Source of the DNA: Angiostrongylus vasorum
Lineage: Eukaryota > Nematoda > Chromadorea > Rhabditida > Metastrongylidae
DNA: 64,000 nucleotides
NCBI GenBank assembly: GCA_018806985.1
Contig: JADANN010000399.1
Span: 248,001 to 312,000 of the forward strand
Direction: 5' to 3'
The position numbers and the translations under genes are program-made. The notes under the pieces are model-generated. The model saw nothing but the letters and a program-made list of their open reading frames with translations. It ran no database searches and was not told the DNA's origin. Shown piece after piece: positions 48,985-60,446 of the stretch; positions within the stretch are counted from its first letter, which is position 1; each line of letters begins with the position of its first letter.

Positions 48985-49705
48985 CATGAAGGAGTCACTT
49001 TGCGGATATCGTTGACCTCTACTGCTCCATGATTGGTCGGCAGCTCTAGAACCATGCCAAGAACTTGTCGCCTCCTTCGTCACTTGGGGCTTACAGCATC
49101 TGGCCACGACCACAATCTTGCATTCGTCACTGTCACCATAATTCACTGATATCATGATGATATGACGCCGTGTGCTACTTCTTCTTATAAAATTCGATTG
49201 ACAGCATGAAGAGCAGGTTGTTCAAATTGTCAGGCTAGTTTTCATGTCAGTGGTAATGTTTGTAAGGGCCTCATAAAATGAGACATGACATCGTAGTACC
49301 AGTGTTATTCGTTTCTAGGATATCCAGGACCTAGACACACTAAAATATTTGTACATATTGTTGTCGACTGTCTGAAATCCCTCTCTTGCGAATTTTTTTA
49401 ATTTTGCTGTCCACAGAAGTGCTCTGTTCACCAGGATCTTTCTCGTAATGCCACTTTATTTCTTGTGTTCTCCAACTAGTTAGATTCCTTTCGAAGTTTA
49501 TCTCGCTTTCTAGTTCAACTATTTTCTTATCTACGGAATCTCCTTACCCCGTTTTTCTCTCTGTTGCATTCCCACCCACCCTCTATATTCCTCCTGTAAT
49601 AACAAAGAAGGAATATGTAACTCATTCATCTCCTCTGCTTTCCTAATTCTGTTCATGCACACCGTCATGACTGTGCTCTAATTGCAATTAAGACCCTTTC
49701 AATGG

Positions 49706-49711
49706 AATAAA
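49706..49711 (+). terminator. Possible polyadenylation signal of the kinase gene
   Basis: A canonical AATAAA about 720 bp after the kinase stop codon, followed by a T-rich stretch. Nearer variants may be used. Confidence 0.3.
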
Positions 49712-50737
49712 TAATTTTTCTTCCAATATACATTACCATGCCAATAATGATGGTTTAGCATGTAGTTTAGTTGGGAGTATTTACAAGCTTTCACCATAAA
49801 TCCAGGATTCAGAATCGCCAGGCGAAATACTAAAAGTAATTTTAATAGTAGGAGTAGTTTCAATCTGGGCACGTAATCGTTCGTTTTGGACTCTGAAGAT
49901 CATCTGCATCAATTACCTCAGAATTTCGAAATCAACACTCACGAGTTGATTACTGCCTGTGTTGGCTAGTTCGTGTGGTAGTTGAAGCTCTTCTCTTGGC
50001 TTGCCAAGTGAGACTTTTGTGGCTGCCTTAGTTAGTGATCCCAGTAGATAAACAGTTTATAACAAGAACAATACAAAAGCCCCAATACGACGGCGTCAAG
50101 AAACATAAACAATATGAGCATTAAGATGATAACGGAATCAACGAGCAGAGGTAAACCAATTAGCAAGAAGTTACTTTAAAAATAAGAGGGTAGCTTGTGC
50201 AATAGACTAATGATGACGAAATATGAGAAAGAAGTCTCACCTAGAATACAATGATGACTAAGAAAACTAAGGAGCAAGTAGTAGCGCGGAACGCTTATGT
50301 AATAAAGTCGAGAAGTAGTATGAGAACTGTAGCAAGGAGTAAGAACTAACTGAAACATCAGCGATTGGAGTAGAAAAGGCGTAACGTGCAATTGAGGTTA
50401 ATGTTGCTTACATAGAAAGTTGATTTGAAAGTGTTAGATTAGCTTGCTCAGGTAAGGCAATGTAAAAGATGCGACCAGCAGCCCCGAGCACAGTATCTCT
50501 GTGTGCATTGAAGTCGCTAGCTGTCGACGCGGAAAGTGGTGAAGCTCTCGTCAGTTTTTAGTTAGTTTCTTTTCGTAGATGGTATTTCTTTTAAAACAAA
50601 AAAAGTTATAGCCATACAAGTCACATTACGGAGAAAAGTAAATTCAGTTTCGGATGTGATCTGTTATTCCAACACAAACATGTTGATGCCCCGTCTGACA
50701 CCAAGACTCCCCAGAGGTGAGAGAGGCGCACCACTTA

Positions 50738-51177
50738 ACATCGCATATTTACGGTTCTCATAGCCATACTACTGTATAATATGTCCTATTTGTTAGCATA
50801 ATTTAATATTTAGACTGTGAAAAAGTATTGCTTTACTACGTAATCATAGTAATAATAATAATGCAATGTATTCGTTGCAAATTGATACTGCAACTCAGAA
50901 GGTACTTGAGAGCACTGCTCAGGGTATTGGTGAATCCGATAGAGAGTTGCCTAGGAGTAGAATCAATGTTAGGATATAACAACTTCTACAAGTGCCATTT
51001 GTTTGTCCAATTATGTTCGACACCAGAGAAAACATTCGTACTGCCGAATTTCTGTGGATGGTCACACAAAGGCGAAGACGTTATGGAAGGAATTGCTGTG
51101 GGCTAACATTGTGCTGACCAATTTTTTCTTCTGTAGGGCCATTTCGAAAACTAGAGTGGTGTTATTGCAGTTGTGGA
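50738..51177. repeat. Segmental duplicate D1, copy 1
   Basis: Nearly identical over 300 bp to 55613-56005, including GATACTGCAACTCAGAAGG and TTCGTACTGCCGAATTTC. No coding function recognised. Confidence 0.85.
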
Positions 51178-51647
51178 GTGTAATTGAGCCACAGCTAGTA
51201 AATGAGAGAAAGGGTGAGAGAATCGTAAGGCTGAAATGGAATATACAGTGAACGCCATGTGACAAGAATTCCAGAAAACTCAGAACATGGATCGAGCGAA
51301 CTTCAGAAGAAAAAGATCGGATTACATTTTATCTCGCTAGAACAGAACAAAAGTATTCGTTTCGATCTAATTTTCACTGTAAAAAATAATGTATTTACAG
51401 TTTCGTTTATTTCAAGACGAATTTGTAGAACGAAATCAAAGCGCGATTTCAACGATCGCCCAGAGAAAAGTACCGAACTTTGACATATCCATGCAATGTC
51501 CTTATGGATATTTCCACCACGTTTCTCAAAAATTACTCGTGACAACGAAACACATTCAATGTACTTCGAGTAATCCGGAGCCAAAAAATACGCGAATGAG
51601 AACAAAAAAAGAAGAAAACAGATGAGAATGAGAAACGAATGCTCACA

Positions 51648-51800
51648 TTTCTTCCAGTTCCACTTCCATCACTGACACATCCGACTTCGGCGAGTTCGAC
51701 ACGGCCAATAGTTCCGACCCATCCAGAAGACGAATCGCGGCCAGCAGGACGTTCAGCACCGGCACCACACCGACGAACGTAATGGGCAGACTACAAAGAG
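51648..51800 (-). CDS. Exon-like cassette, copy 1 (unrecognised protein)
   Basis: A minus-strand frame opens after TTTGTAG at about 51797. It reads LPITFVGVVPVLNVLLAAIR, then SELLAVSNSPKSDVSVMEV, and ends ELEEM-stop at about 51651: a hydrophobic helix followed by an acidic tail. A second copy at 53.0 kb keeps the same frame and stop. It could be the terminal exon of an unidentified gene or a transposon remnant. Another minus-strand stretch at about 52118-52241 (TRRVLLSLQLTESAP..) may belong upstream, but phases do not join cleanly. Confidence 0.35.
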
Positions 51801-52986
51801 AAGGACTATGTACTAGCAGAACTGTCAAATCCTATATACTGAAATCTGTTGTTTCAATGAGAACAGCTTATTTTCAGGAAAACTTTGACAACTTGTAAAG
51901 CATAGACTTCATATTTGTAAAAGGTTTTTTTTATTTTTCTATTTTTTTATTATTCCTATGACTATTCCTATGACTGAGAAGTGCTTTTCTGATATCTTTT
52001 GAGCAATAGTTAGTCCAATGAATCTAATCGCCCCTTGAAAAGGTGAACGAAAAAGGAACAAATATTCTGTGCGAAGGAAACGTCTTCGAGTTGAACTAGC
52101 AGTGAAAACCTCACTAATATGTTTTCCATGCATTTCCTTGTACGGATGTGCTTTGAGAAGATGATGGGCTGATTTGAAAAATCGAGTTGAATCCAACGGT
52201 GCGCTTTCAGTCAGCTGAAGAGATAGGAGTACACGACGTGTCTGAAACATAAATCGTACAACGTCAAAACTGGTAACATTGAGGTCTAACAGGTCTAACA
52301 TAATGTTAAGATTAAAAAATGTGTAACTGAAGAAAAGATGAATAAAATCCGAGTGCTGCGAGAAAACCCTTTGCAGGACTAATTCTGCACGACATAAAAG
52401 TTGAACTTATCATGATCTATGTTGTCCAACGCTTGGGAATATTCTCTTGAAAGGCTCAAAAACACAATTTACAACTAGTTGCAGTGTAGAAATTTGTACT
52501 CCTCCATAAACGTAAGGGATTAGTGACGGTTTATTCATTATTGCGAGCTATTGACTTAACAACCCCCAAATCAACACTAAAGTACTGAAAGGTGCGGGAG
52601 TCCGTAATTTCAATTTTACAAGAGAAACAGCCTTAAGGGGAAACTCTTCGAACACGATCTGTTGACAACGAAACAATGCTTGGCATCTAAAGAGAATTTC
52701 GGATGATTGGTGGCTGTGAGAAGCCAATCTTTAAGCGCTGTGTTGAGAGGTATAATTGTGCCAGTGCTAGCAAATGAGAGAAGGGATGTGAGAATCGCAA
52801 TGCTGAAATGGAGTACACAGCGAACACAATGTGACAAGAATTCTAGAAAACTTAGAAGAGACAGGATGAGATTTTGTCTGATGAAACAGAATTCATTTCA
52901 AAATGGTGATACCAAAGATATACGAATGAAAACAAAAAGGAAACAAAACAGAAGGAAACAAATAAGAGTGAGAAACGAATGCTCAG

Positions 52987-53133
52987 ATTTTTTCCAGTTC
53001 TACTTCCATCACTGACACTTCCGACTTCGGCGAGTTCAACACGGCCAATAGTTCTGAGCTGTCCGATGGCCGAAGCGCGGCCAGCATGACGTTCATCTCC
53101 GGCACCACACGGACGAACGAACTGAGCAAACTG
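52987..53133 (-). CDS. Exon-like cassette, copy 2 (unrecognised protein)
   Basis: A duplicate of the 51.6-51.8 kb cassette. It reads LLSSFVRVVPEMNVMLAALR, then SELLAVLNSPKSEVSVMEV, and ends ELEKI-stop. Substitutions are conservative in this frame (I/L, L/M, D/E), and the stop codon is kept. The GTGAGC that could serve as an alternative donor in copy 1 is CTGAGC here. Confidence 0.35.
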
Positions 53134-53514
53134 CAAAAACAAGGACTATGTACTGGCAGAACCTATGTCACATGTTTCATACCAAGATTTGTTGTTTAAA
53201 TAAGATGTTTGTTTTCGGGAAAACATACATGAATTAAAAAAGCAGTGACTTTATGTAAATGAACAGTTCCCACTTAATGAAATGCTCAAGTCCTTTCCGA
53301 AGTAAGCGCGAATTGTGTCTGACTTGGACCGGAACGCATAAAGAGGACCAGGCTTTCGTTCTTTTTTTTATTATAAACAGGCAAATTCCCGCTCCTGTGA
53401 AGTCTGTGATAAATCAAATGCTAGTTCTAAATCCATAATAACCCTTCGTTTATCCCCCTCACTGAGAATTTGAACACCAATAAACCATTTTTCGATACTG
53501 TAGGAAATGACGAC

Positions 53515-53790
53515 AGGGTATAGCACAGTGGTTAGGGCAACGCAATACACATGTGGTTGTTGGTTCGATCGCGTTCACGGGCTCAGCAGGCCTTCTATCC
53601 AACCGTGATTGGGAAAACCGTGCCGGACTTGTCTAGGAGGACAGCAACACCGATTTTAGACATCGGCAGATCACCTCGAGTCATCGTATAGACCAAATAT
53701 GCATTCAATCACCTGTAATGATGCCTAGTGCAGTGGAATGGATAGCGTATCCCTCAAGGTTGACCAACGCCGAAAGCTTGATCCTTTCTC
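53515..53790 (+). repeat. SINE1, full copy
   Basis: Head GGGTATAGCACAGTGGTTAG (A box), B box TTGGTTCGATCGCG, and body through ATGCATTCAATCACC to GTTGACCAACGCCGAAAGC. Confidence 0.78.
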
Positions 53791-55612
53791 ATGAAATAAG
53801 CAAGTATCCTCTACGTCAGGATTCAGGCAAAATCGCGTCAAATAGCTCCCAAAAAAATACCTTTTTGCTTTCTCGAAAGAAGAAAAACAATTGAAATAAA
53901 GGACGCCATACCAAAAGACTTATGTTCGTCGTGTTAATCGAACAAACGGAGGAGCAGCTCGGGTGACAATGGTGAGTAGAGATGGATGGATGTTAGTCTT
54001 CCCAGGGCTCATTCGAGTAAATCAATAATGGACGGGACTAGGGTTGATAGGGAAAATGTCACAGATCAAGGTTACACCACACGAGCTTTAGTGGGTAAAG
54101 TGAAAGGACCATAAGCACCAACTGTATACTTGGGTGTTTTCCCAAAATTTATGTTTATAGCAGATACTATTCTTTACACCAGAGAGACTACCAACACTAT
54201 TTCTCCATGTTCTCAGATCTTCTGTACATCGACTGTATAGTGTTTGGAGTGCTTTTGTTGCTCCTAACATATTACAAATCTAATCGTCGATATTGATCTT
54301 ATAAGACACTGTTGGTACCTCACCATCTTGGTCTAGTGCATACCCTAACTAAGCACCTCTTAATCATTTAGTGTCTCGATTCCTTAACAATATAGCACAT
54401 GTCTATACTTTGAATACAATGTGATTTGTCTTCCAATGTGATTTGTCTTCTCATCCTCACCTGAGCGCACGGTCTCCACTCTGTGATCTCTCAACACAAA
54501 ACCAATTCCGAAAATACGATATGATCCGCCAGCTATGAGCATTACTTAATGATCTTAATGTGAAAGCATTTACTATCTACGCCCTTCTACCACATTTTCC
54601 TTCATCATAGTTGACCTTAGAATGTCTTACCCACTCATCACCTTCCCTTACTTATACATGACCGAAGCTGTTCTCTTTCTTGTAATTGGTGTTAACGCTG
54701 GTCCCCTTCGGTATGCGTGAAAATGTTGGTCTCGATGTGGCTCTTTGGCTTCTCGTTGTAAAATAAGGAGGAAGTGGAAATTGCGGCAGGCAGCAAGTAA
54801 CGACCTAAAGAACACGGAAAGTGTTCGAAGACTTTTGTGGACGGTGAATGCGGAGATAACGAGTCGAACACAATAACTCCTCGGATCCGCACAGTACATG
54901 TGATGACGGATCATGCAAATAAAATGAAGGGCAATTATAATTCCTGTTACAGAAACCTCTATCTGCCTAACAACGAAATATTGTTGTGGCAAACAAACGT
55001 CCCGCGTGGCAGAAGCAAAGCATATCCTTGTTTCCGTCACGCGAGACGTCGACCCATGTCGGGCCCTCCGCGCTTATATACCGCGATACCGGAGTGGGCG
55101 GATTTGCTACCATTTCGAGATCGCCTGTGTCGAGCGGGGGGATAGGAGACCTCAAAGGTCATAAAGACGACCACGTTAGCGACGACAGGAGTCCAAGAAT
55201 ACAACACAAAGTCGATGCCTTACGAGCAAAATGGGAAGGCCTAGAGGTGTTCCAGAATATTAACAAATCGACATAAGAACGGTGTCGCGCAATGACTGCA
55301 ATGCGCACACAAGGTGGCCGTCATTCACGAATATCTTTGAGTTTCTGTCTGAGTTTGACTACAACATATGGGCTTTATGTTGTTGAGGAATTTCGTTGAA
55401 TGCGGGTATTGATTCATTCTGGAATGCTGAGATTGCCCTATCAGACCGTTTTAAAGTCTCCAAACGAAGTCAATCGCTGATATTTATAGATCAAGAGGAG
55501 CTATTTGGAAAAAACGTCTGATGCCATTTTTTGCAACTCCCAAGAGATAGTAAGCATGGTTGACCTGGAGAGGGGGTCGAACCAGCAACCATGCACGCAG
55601 CTCACAACCAAC

Positions 55613-56005
55613 CATCGCATATTTAGTATTCTGATAGCCATACTACTGCATAGTATGATGTTATAGTTGTTAACGCAATTCAATGTGTACGTTGTGGAAA
55701 ATATTATTTTACTAAATAATTACAAATAATAATACAATGTGTATTCGTTGCAAATTGATACTGCAACTCAGAAGGTACTTGAGAGCACTGCTCAGGGTAT
55801 TGGTGAATCCGATAGAGAGTTGCCTAGGAGTAGAATCAATATTAGGATATAACAACTTCTAGAAGTGCCATTTGGTTGTCCAATTATGTTCGACACCAGA
55901 GAAAACATTCGTACTGCCGAATTTCTGTGGATGGTCACACAAAGACGTTATGGAAGGAATTTTTTCTTCTGTAGGGCCATTTCGAAAACTAGAGTGGTGT
56001 TATTG
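55613..56005. repeat. Segmental duplicate D1, copy 2
   Basis: A direct repeat of D1 copy 1 with two small deletions (about 8 bp and 26 bp). It ends at GTGTTATTGCAGTT, exactly where the U2 inverted-repeat arm begins. Confidence 0.85.
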
Positions 56006-57333
56006 CAGTTAAGGTGTCTGGGAGTTGTGTAGATTACGTCTTCGACAACAAATTGCCGTTAGAAGTGCTTGCAAATCATCGGCGAGATCCACAATCGCGA
56101 TTTCCAAAAGTATTAGGTTTGTTCGCAACACATTTTTTGACCATTGCATTGGCACCAATGCATATTTCGGTGGACCAAATGAATCGCATGAATGGATGTC
56201 GAGGCAAATTTCTTCGAACTGCCTATTTTGTCGCGAATAGTTTATTCGCCGTACTTTTCGCATTCAATCGATAGCTTATTTGGCACGTATGTTGTGTCTG
56301 ACGTGGTTCGGGAAAAACTATTCTCTACAAGTAACAATTAACAGGAAAAAAGCTTCCACTAGACGGATTTTTCAAAGCACATCGATCGCAGCGAAAAAAA
56401 TTGGCGTAGTGCCAATTTTCGGTTAGAACACGAATTTGGTCGTAAGCGAGTGTGTTTATATTAAAGATATTGTCGATACTTTGAATACTATTATGTATTG
56501 AGAAATAACCAGCAGTGCTGCAACTCGGGGTCTTTTCGAAATACGTCGGGCCAGCAATCAAGGTGGCGTCACAGACGTGTGGGTTCGTTTACGAGGCGCC
56601 TATCGATCGATTGCCGCCTTGACGACGCAAAGTGGAAAAGCTCAAAGATGGCATTGAAAGTAACAAATGAAATGCAGAATAGCGAGAAACATTCATTGTT
56701 TGCTCGTTCAGGACTGCATGTCGAATGTAGTGACGTTGGATTTAGATAGTAGTATGCCACGAACTGGTGATGAAATGACCAGAAAGCTTGCCAAAAACCA
56801 ACGGCCTTCACCTCAATGTATAAGCACATATTTCTATTTCTAGGAAGACAATAAGAGATGCAGTGGAAACAGAAGTGGACGCTTCAGCTTCGGCCTCTCT
56901 GCGAAATCTCTTACAGAAACTGTTGTTACAGAGTGGATCACTTATTTTGCTACTCGAATTCAAAGTTCCATTTCTTTTCCGACCGTTGTCCCATAGGATA
57001 CGTGGGGTAAAGTACGGGATTTTGCTTCAGAACTAGCGAAAATTTTCGGAAACCGTTATCTCCAACGAAACGTTTCATTTGCAAAGGTGTTCGTCACAAA
57101 AGATTATGTGGATTGTCTAAGAGGAAAGTTACGATCTTCTCTTCCTTGTTCTGATATCTCAGAGAGAGATATGTTTAATTATTCAGTATAAATGAGAAAA
57201 GTATTCATTACATATTTAAGGAGGAATTACATGTGGAATAACGAAGATATTTCAGTGTTTGTTTAAATCAAAGCCCTAAATATCCGGTTTATCACGTTTC
57301 ATTTTAAAAAAAATTAAAAAATATTGGCGCACA

Positions 57334-57430
57334 GTGAATGGCGTCGTACATGCTGGAGAGCGTTGCCGTAATCTGCGAGTTCTCTTGTTAAGAACGACGA
57401 TGTCAAAATCGCGGAGTATACGACGCACTG
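57334..57430 (+). promoter_or_regulatory. Conserved upstream block (putative PSE) of U2 copy 1
   Basis: From about -130 to -34 relative to the RNA start this block is strongly conserved with copy 2 (CCGTAATCTG..GAGTTCTCT, AGAACGACGATGTCAAA). The 33 nt next to the start are unrelated between copies. Conservation bounded this way marks the proximal sequence element region expected for snRNA genes. Confidence 0.6.
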
Positions 57431-57463
57431 CGCATAAGGCAACTTGGGTTGCGGGCTACCCGT

Positions 57464-57662
57464 ATCGCTTCTCGGCCTTTTGGCTAAGATCAAAGTTTAG
57501 TTTCTGTTCTTATCGAATTAACCTTCGATAGAGATTCGAATGAATCTCGTTAAGGTTATTTGATTTTGGGACCGGATGGGTCTGCGGGCTTGCTCGCAAC
57601 CCATCACGGGTCGGCCCAGCGTTGCACTGCTGCTGGGATCGGCCCACCCCTACGGGGGGTAC
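57464..57662 (+). ncRNA. U2 snRNA, copy 1
   Basis: U2 snRNA pairs with the intron branch site in the spliceosome. The 5' end ATCGCTTCTCGGCCTTTTGG is the universal U2 stem-loop I region. Then follow CTAAGATCAAAG, a branch-pairing segment GTTTAGTTTCTG (usual form GTGTAGTATCTG), TGTTCTTATC, a stem-loop II region, an Sm-type site GATTTTGG (four U) and 3' stem-loops with GTTGCACTGCTGCTGGG. The length is about 199 nt, normal for U2. It is the convergent partner of the copy at 60.4-60.6 kb. The two changes in the branch-pairing segment may make it a variant or a pseudogene. Confidence 0.9.
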
Positions 57663-58099
57663 AGAACGTGAGAAATGGTAGCGTGCATGGCACAAAGGTG
57701 CTCAGGACGTGGTTAACCCAGGGTGCCGACTGGTCATGAAGGCTAAGGCTCGTGTGCTGTGGTTGATGGTCTCATAAAATGGAGACTTGTGAGTAAGTTT
57801 CTGAGGTTTATTCTGGTATAGTAGCACTTCTGTACTGTGTCATACCTTTGATTGTTCGTCGTTATTCCCTCATTGAAATACATCGTGGAACGTTAGTAGA
57901 GTGCGAACACATCCGGTGTTAGGAACAAACAACATTATCGATTCGAAGTTCTATCGAAGATTGATTTGGCAAGCAACATTATGGAAACATCGATTTTGAC
58001 CACAGAACTGCGAGACAATCACACAATAACCAATGGCCATTGCCGTTTAGCTCATTCTTCGCTACCCATTACACGAAATGTCGTTTCGTCACTTTCGCC

Positions 58100-58555
58100 T
58101 CCTCCTCTCATCCACATCGTGGTGAAGACCTGGATACGTCCTTGCAACGATACGTCAGGACTCCAGGGAGGACCAAGTTGCACGACCAGCAAGAGGCCAG
58201 CCTCAGTACCCCGCACACTGGTTTCTCCCATCTATGACGTCAGGCGGTGAGACGACAGGTGAGAGGGCAGAAAATCTCGGGTTACGCAGGACGTCACTGG
58301 AACCGGATCTGACGAACACACGCACGACACGCCATGGAGATTGTTTCTTACTCTGCACGTATAGTGCCAGAACATTCCGCAGACGCCGACCTTCACACCC
58401 TTTCTGAAAGCTCAAATCGCATAAAATTTCGTGCGATCGCACTGCAAGAAACAAAAATCAGGAAGACCGACATACATCAACAACACAACCGGACCCTTGC
58501 CATCTGCGGAGAAAAAAGTCGTCCCGTCACGAAATGTCGGCGGTGTAGGCTAGGT
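58100..58555 (+). mobile_element. RTE element 5' end with start of endonuclease
   Basis: An ATG at 58334 opens a frame reading IVPEHSADADLHTLSESSNR, then IKFRAIALQETKIRKTD, the APE-endonuclease start of RTE proteins. PSRNVGGVG follows in a shifted frame. It is then cut off by R1 sequence at about 58555. Confidence 0.75.
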
Positions 58556-58745
58556 CGTCACTCACCACAGACAGTCCCCCCTCTTGTGCATCAGAGGAAG
58601 ATTTGCTATCATGTGACTAGTTTAGTACCAGGACGGTAGTTGATCCTGGTATTGGTTTACTCCTGGCTGGGCTTCCTGATGGAAACGCTGGACTCCTTCT
58701 CGGGGGCTTGACAGATTATGCTAGGGGGATGAATGCTAACTTGAT
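58555..58745 (-). repeat. R1 fragment
   Basis: Reverse orientation (GTGCATCAGAGGAAGATTTG to GGCTTGACAGATTATGC). It directly abuts the RTE fragment. Confidence 0.65.
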
Positions 58746-58945
58746 GTGAGAGGCACATTACGCTTCCATGTAAACTCTGCGCAGTTGGTTTCCACGTGAC
58801 ATATTCAGTTGAAGATTCATAGAAAGCGGTGAGTGTGTGATGAAGCCATTCTGTGTTCAACGCGATTGAAATCTAGGCTTAGCATTTTCTCTGTTTGGTT
58901 ATGGAAGTGTTTGGCTAGGTAGATTACGATCAACTTGATCTTCCC

Positions 58946-58984
58946 AGGCTCTGACGAACGGCAAATCCGGCGAAACGTCGGCTT
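58946..58984 (+). ncRNA. Minimal hammerhead ribozyme-like motif
   Basis: GGCT, CTGACGA, a CGG/CCG hairpin, GAAACGTC, GGCT (helix I with wobble pairs). It is followed by the PLE-type end (TGCCGAGGTTAACAG). Intact core letters suggest recent origin. Confidence 0.55.
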
Positions 58985-59017
58985 GTTCTTGAAAAAAGAA
59001 CAAAATAACACCTCGCA

Positions 59018-59173
59018 TTTGCTCAACAAGAATATAAGGAATTATTTAACCAATGCCGAGGTTAACAGAAAGTCGGTTATTGGAAACACCAAGTATTTGC
59101 TCAACAAGAATATAAGGAATTATTTAACCAATGCCGAGGTTAACAGAAAGTCGGTTATTGGAAACACCAAGTC
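59018..59173. repeat. Tandem duplication of a 78-bp PLE-end unit
   Basis: Two nearly identical units, each containing TTTGCTCAACAAGAATATAA, TGCCGAGGTTAACAGAAAGT and GGAAACACCAAG, directly downstream of the hammerhead-like motif. Confidence 0.85.
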
Positions 59174-60446
59174 GTTATGCAAGGATGGGGAGTAATATGA
59201 CATATTATGGAAGCGGTACGGGCAGCAGTTGGCGTTGGCTAGCGAGTTCATCATACATAAGAAAGAAATACTCTGGGATAGAGAAGTGGTGTAGAAGAAT
59301 TAACGTTAGACAGGGAATATTCTCCGTACTACCCTAATCTATACCTTGACTTTCGATCCTCACGGTTTGTTCACGGATAACCGTGTTCGTTGTTAGTGAA
59401 GTGTGGTTTTCTTGTAGGAAATCTCGTTGCTATCTGTTGGGAACTTCAGATTTCTGACAGAAATAGAAGCAGGATGTTCTTGTGCTTGTTTCCTTACGCT
59501 TGTTTCTCGTACGCATTTTCAGGGATGAGTTGATAATTTATTTGAATATTCTATCGAGTTTGCCAACTTTGCCACTGTCTTCTTCGCCATGTTCTGTACG
59601 ACGTGTTCTCCATTTCTGCGAGCATATTCTTTGCCAGATGCTATGCAATAAGCCTGATAAATGAGATTCGGACCCGTTTGGTCTCTTGTTCTTTTGTTGA
59701 AGCAGGGAAAACAGAATGGCTGTACGATTAACAAAGAGAGGTTAGCAATTATCGACACATTTGGAAAGTAGTGATGGATGTCGTGACCAGCTGCAAAAAA
59801 GCAGAAAGGCACAAGAGAAAATGCACTGCGAAAATCGCATCTTAAAATCTCAGTAGCCATAATTATGTTTCTCAAGTCCCTTCTAGTGTTCGCATCATTA
59901 CGCGAATCATCGCAAAAATCGGATATGGGGAAAATATCCAACATTTAAATTTCGCCAGTTTCAGCCAAAGCAGTTTTCCAATGTTCTTTCGTTTTTTTTG
60001 CTTTTAGGAGACGAATCGTCGTTTCGTGCAATACATAGCGAAGGGTGCGCTAAGTGGGCGTGACCATTGCTGATCGCGTGATTGTCTCACAGTTTTGTGG
60101 TCAAGATCGATGCTTCCACAAATGTTGCTTGCCAAAATAATCTTTGATAAGACTTCGAATCGATACTGTTGTTTGGTTTCGAACAACGGATGTGTTCGCA
60201 GTCTACTAACGTCCCACGATGTATCCCCAGAATTCGATGGGGGAAACAAGGACAAACAATCAAAGGCATGACAGAGTACAGAAATCCTACTATATCGGAC
60301 CAAACCAGAGGAACTTAGTCACAACTCTCCATTATGGTTAAATCACCGATCACCGACCTCTATACACAAGCTTTGGTCTACGCTCCGAGTCACTCGGGTC
60401 GGGACAATCAATGCGTCGTCCACCACCCTCTTGTTCATCGGTTCTT

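Larger units (their letters stand above)
48985..56004. other. Duplicated, mostly unrecognised region
   Basis: 7 kb without a recognised gene. It contains the D1 duplicate pair (about 50738-51177 and 55613-56005), a D2 tandem pair (about 51160-51830 and 52710-53190), an RTE endonuclease remnant on the minus strand (about 50490-50580, DFNAHRD), a SINE1 (53.5 kb) and a SINE2 fragment (about 54760-54930). Confidence 0.6.
56005..58090. repeat. Left arm of the U2 inverted duplication
   Basis: Reverse complement of 60005-61895 with moderate divergence. The outer edge is GTTAAGGTGT and the inner edge is near CATTACACGAAATG. It contains a U2 gene, its upstream block and an outer open stretch (56014-56274; LAPMHISVDQMN, YFVANSLFAVLFAFNR), which matches a decayed counterpart at 61697-61854. 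Confidence 0.8.

Noticed and set aside
54648..55040. 130-codon minus-strand open frame
   Set aside because: It overlaps a SINE2 fragment and has no recognisable domain or splice context.
57510..57695. Open frames on both strands within the U2 genes
   Set aside because: They lie wholly within a conserved structural RNA; the same peptides appear at 60.3-60.5 kb only because the RNA is duplicated.
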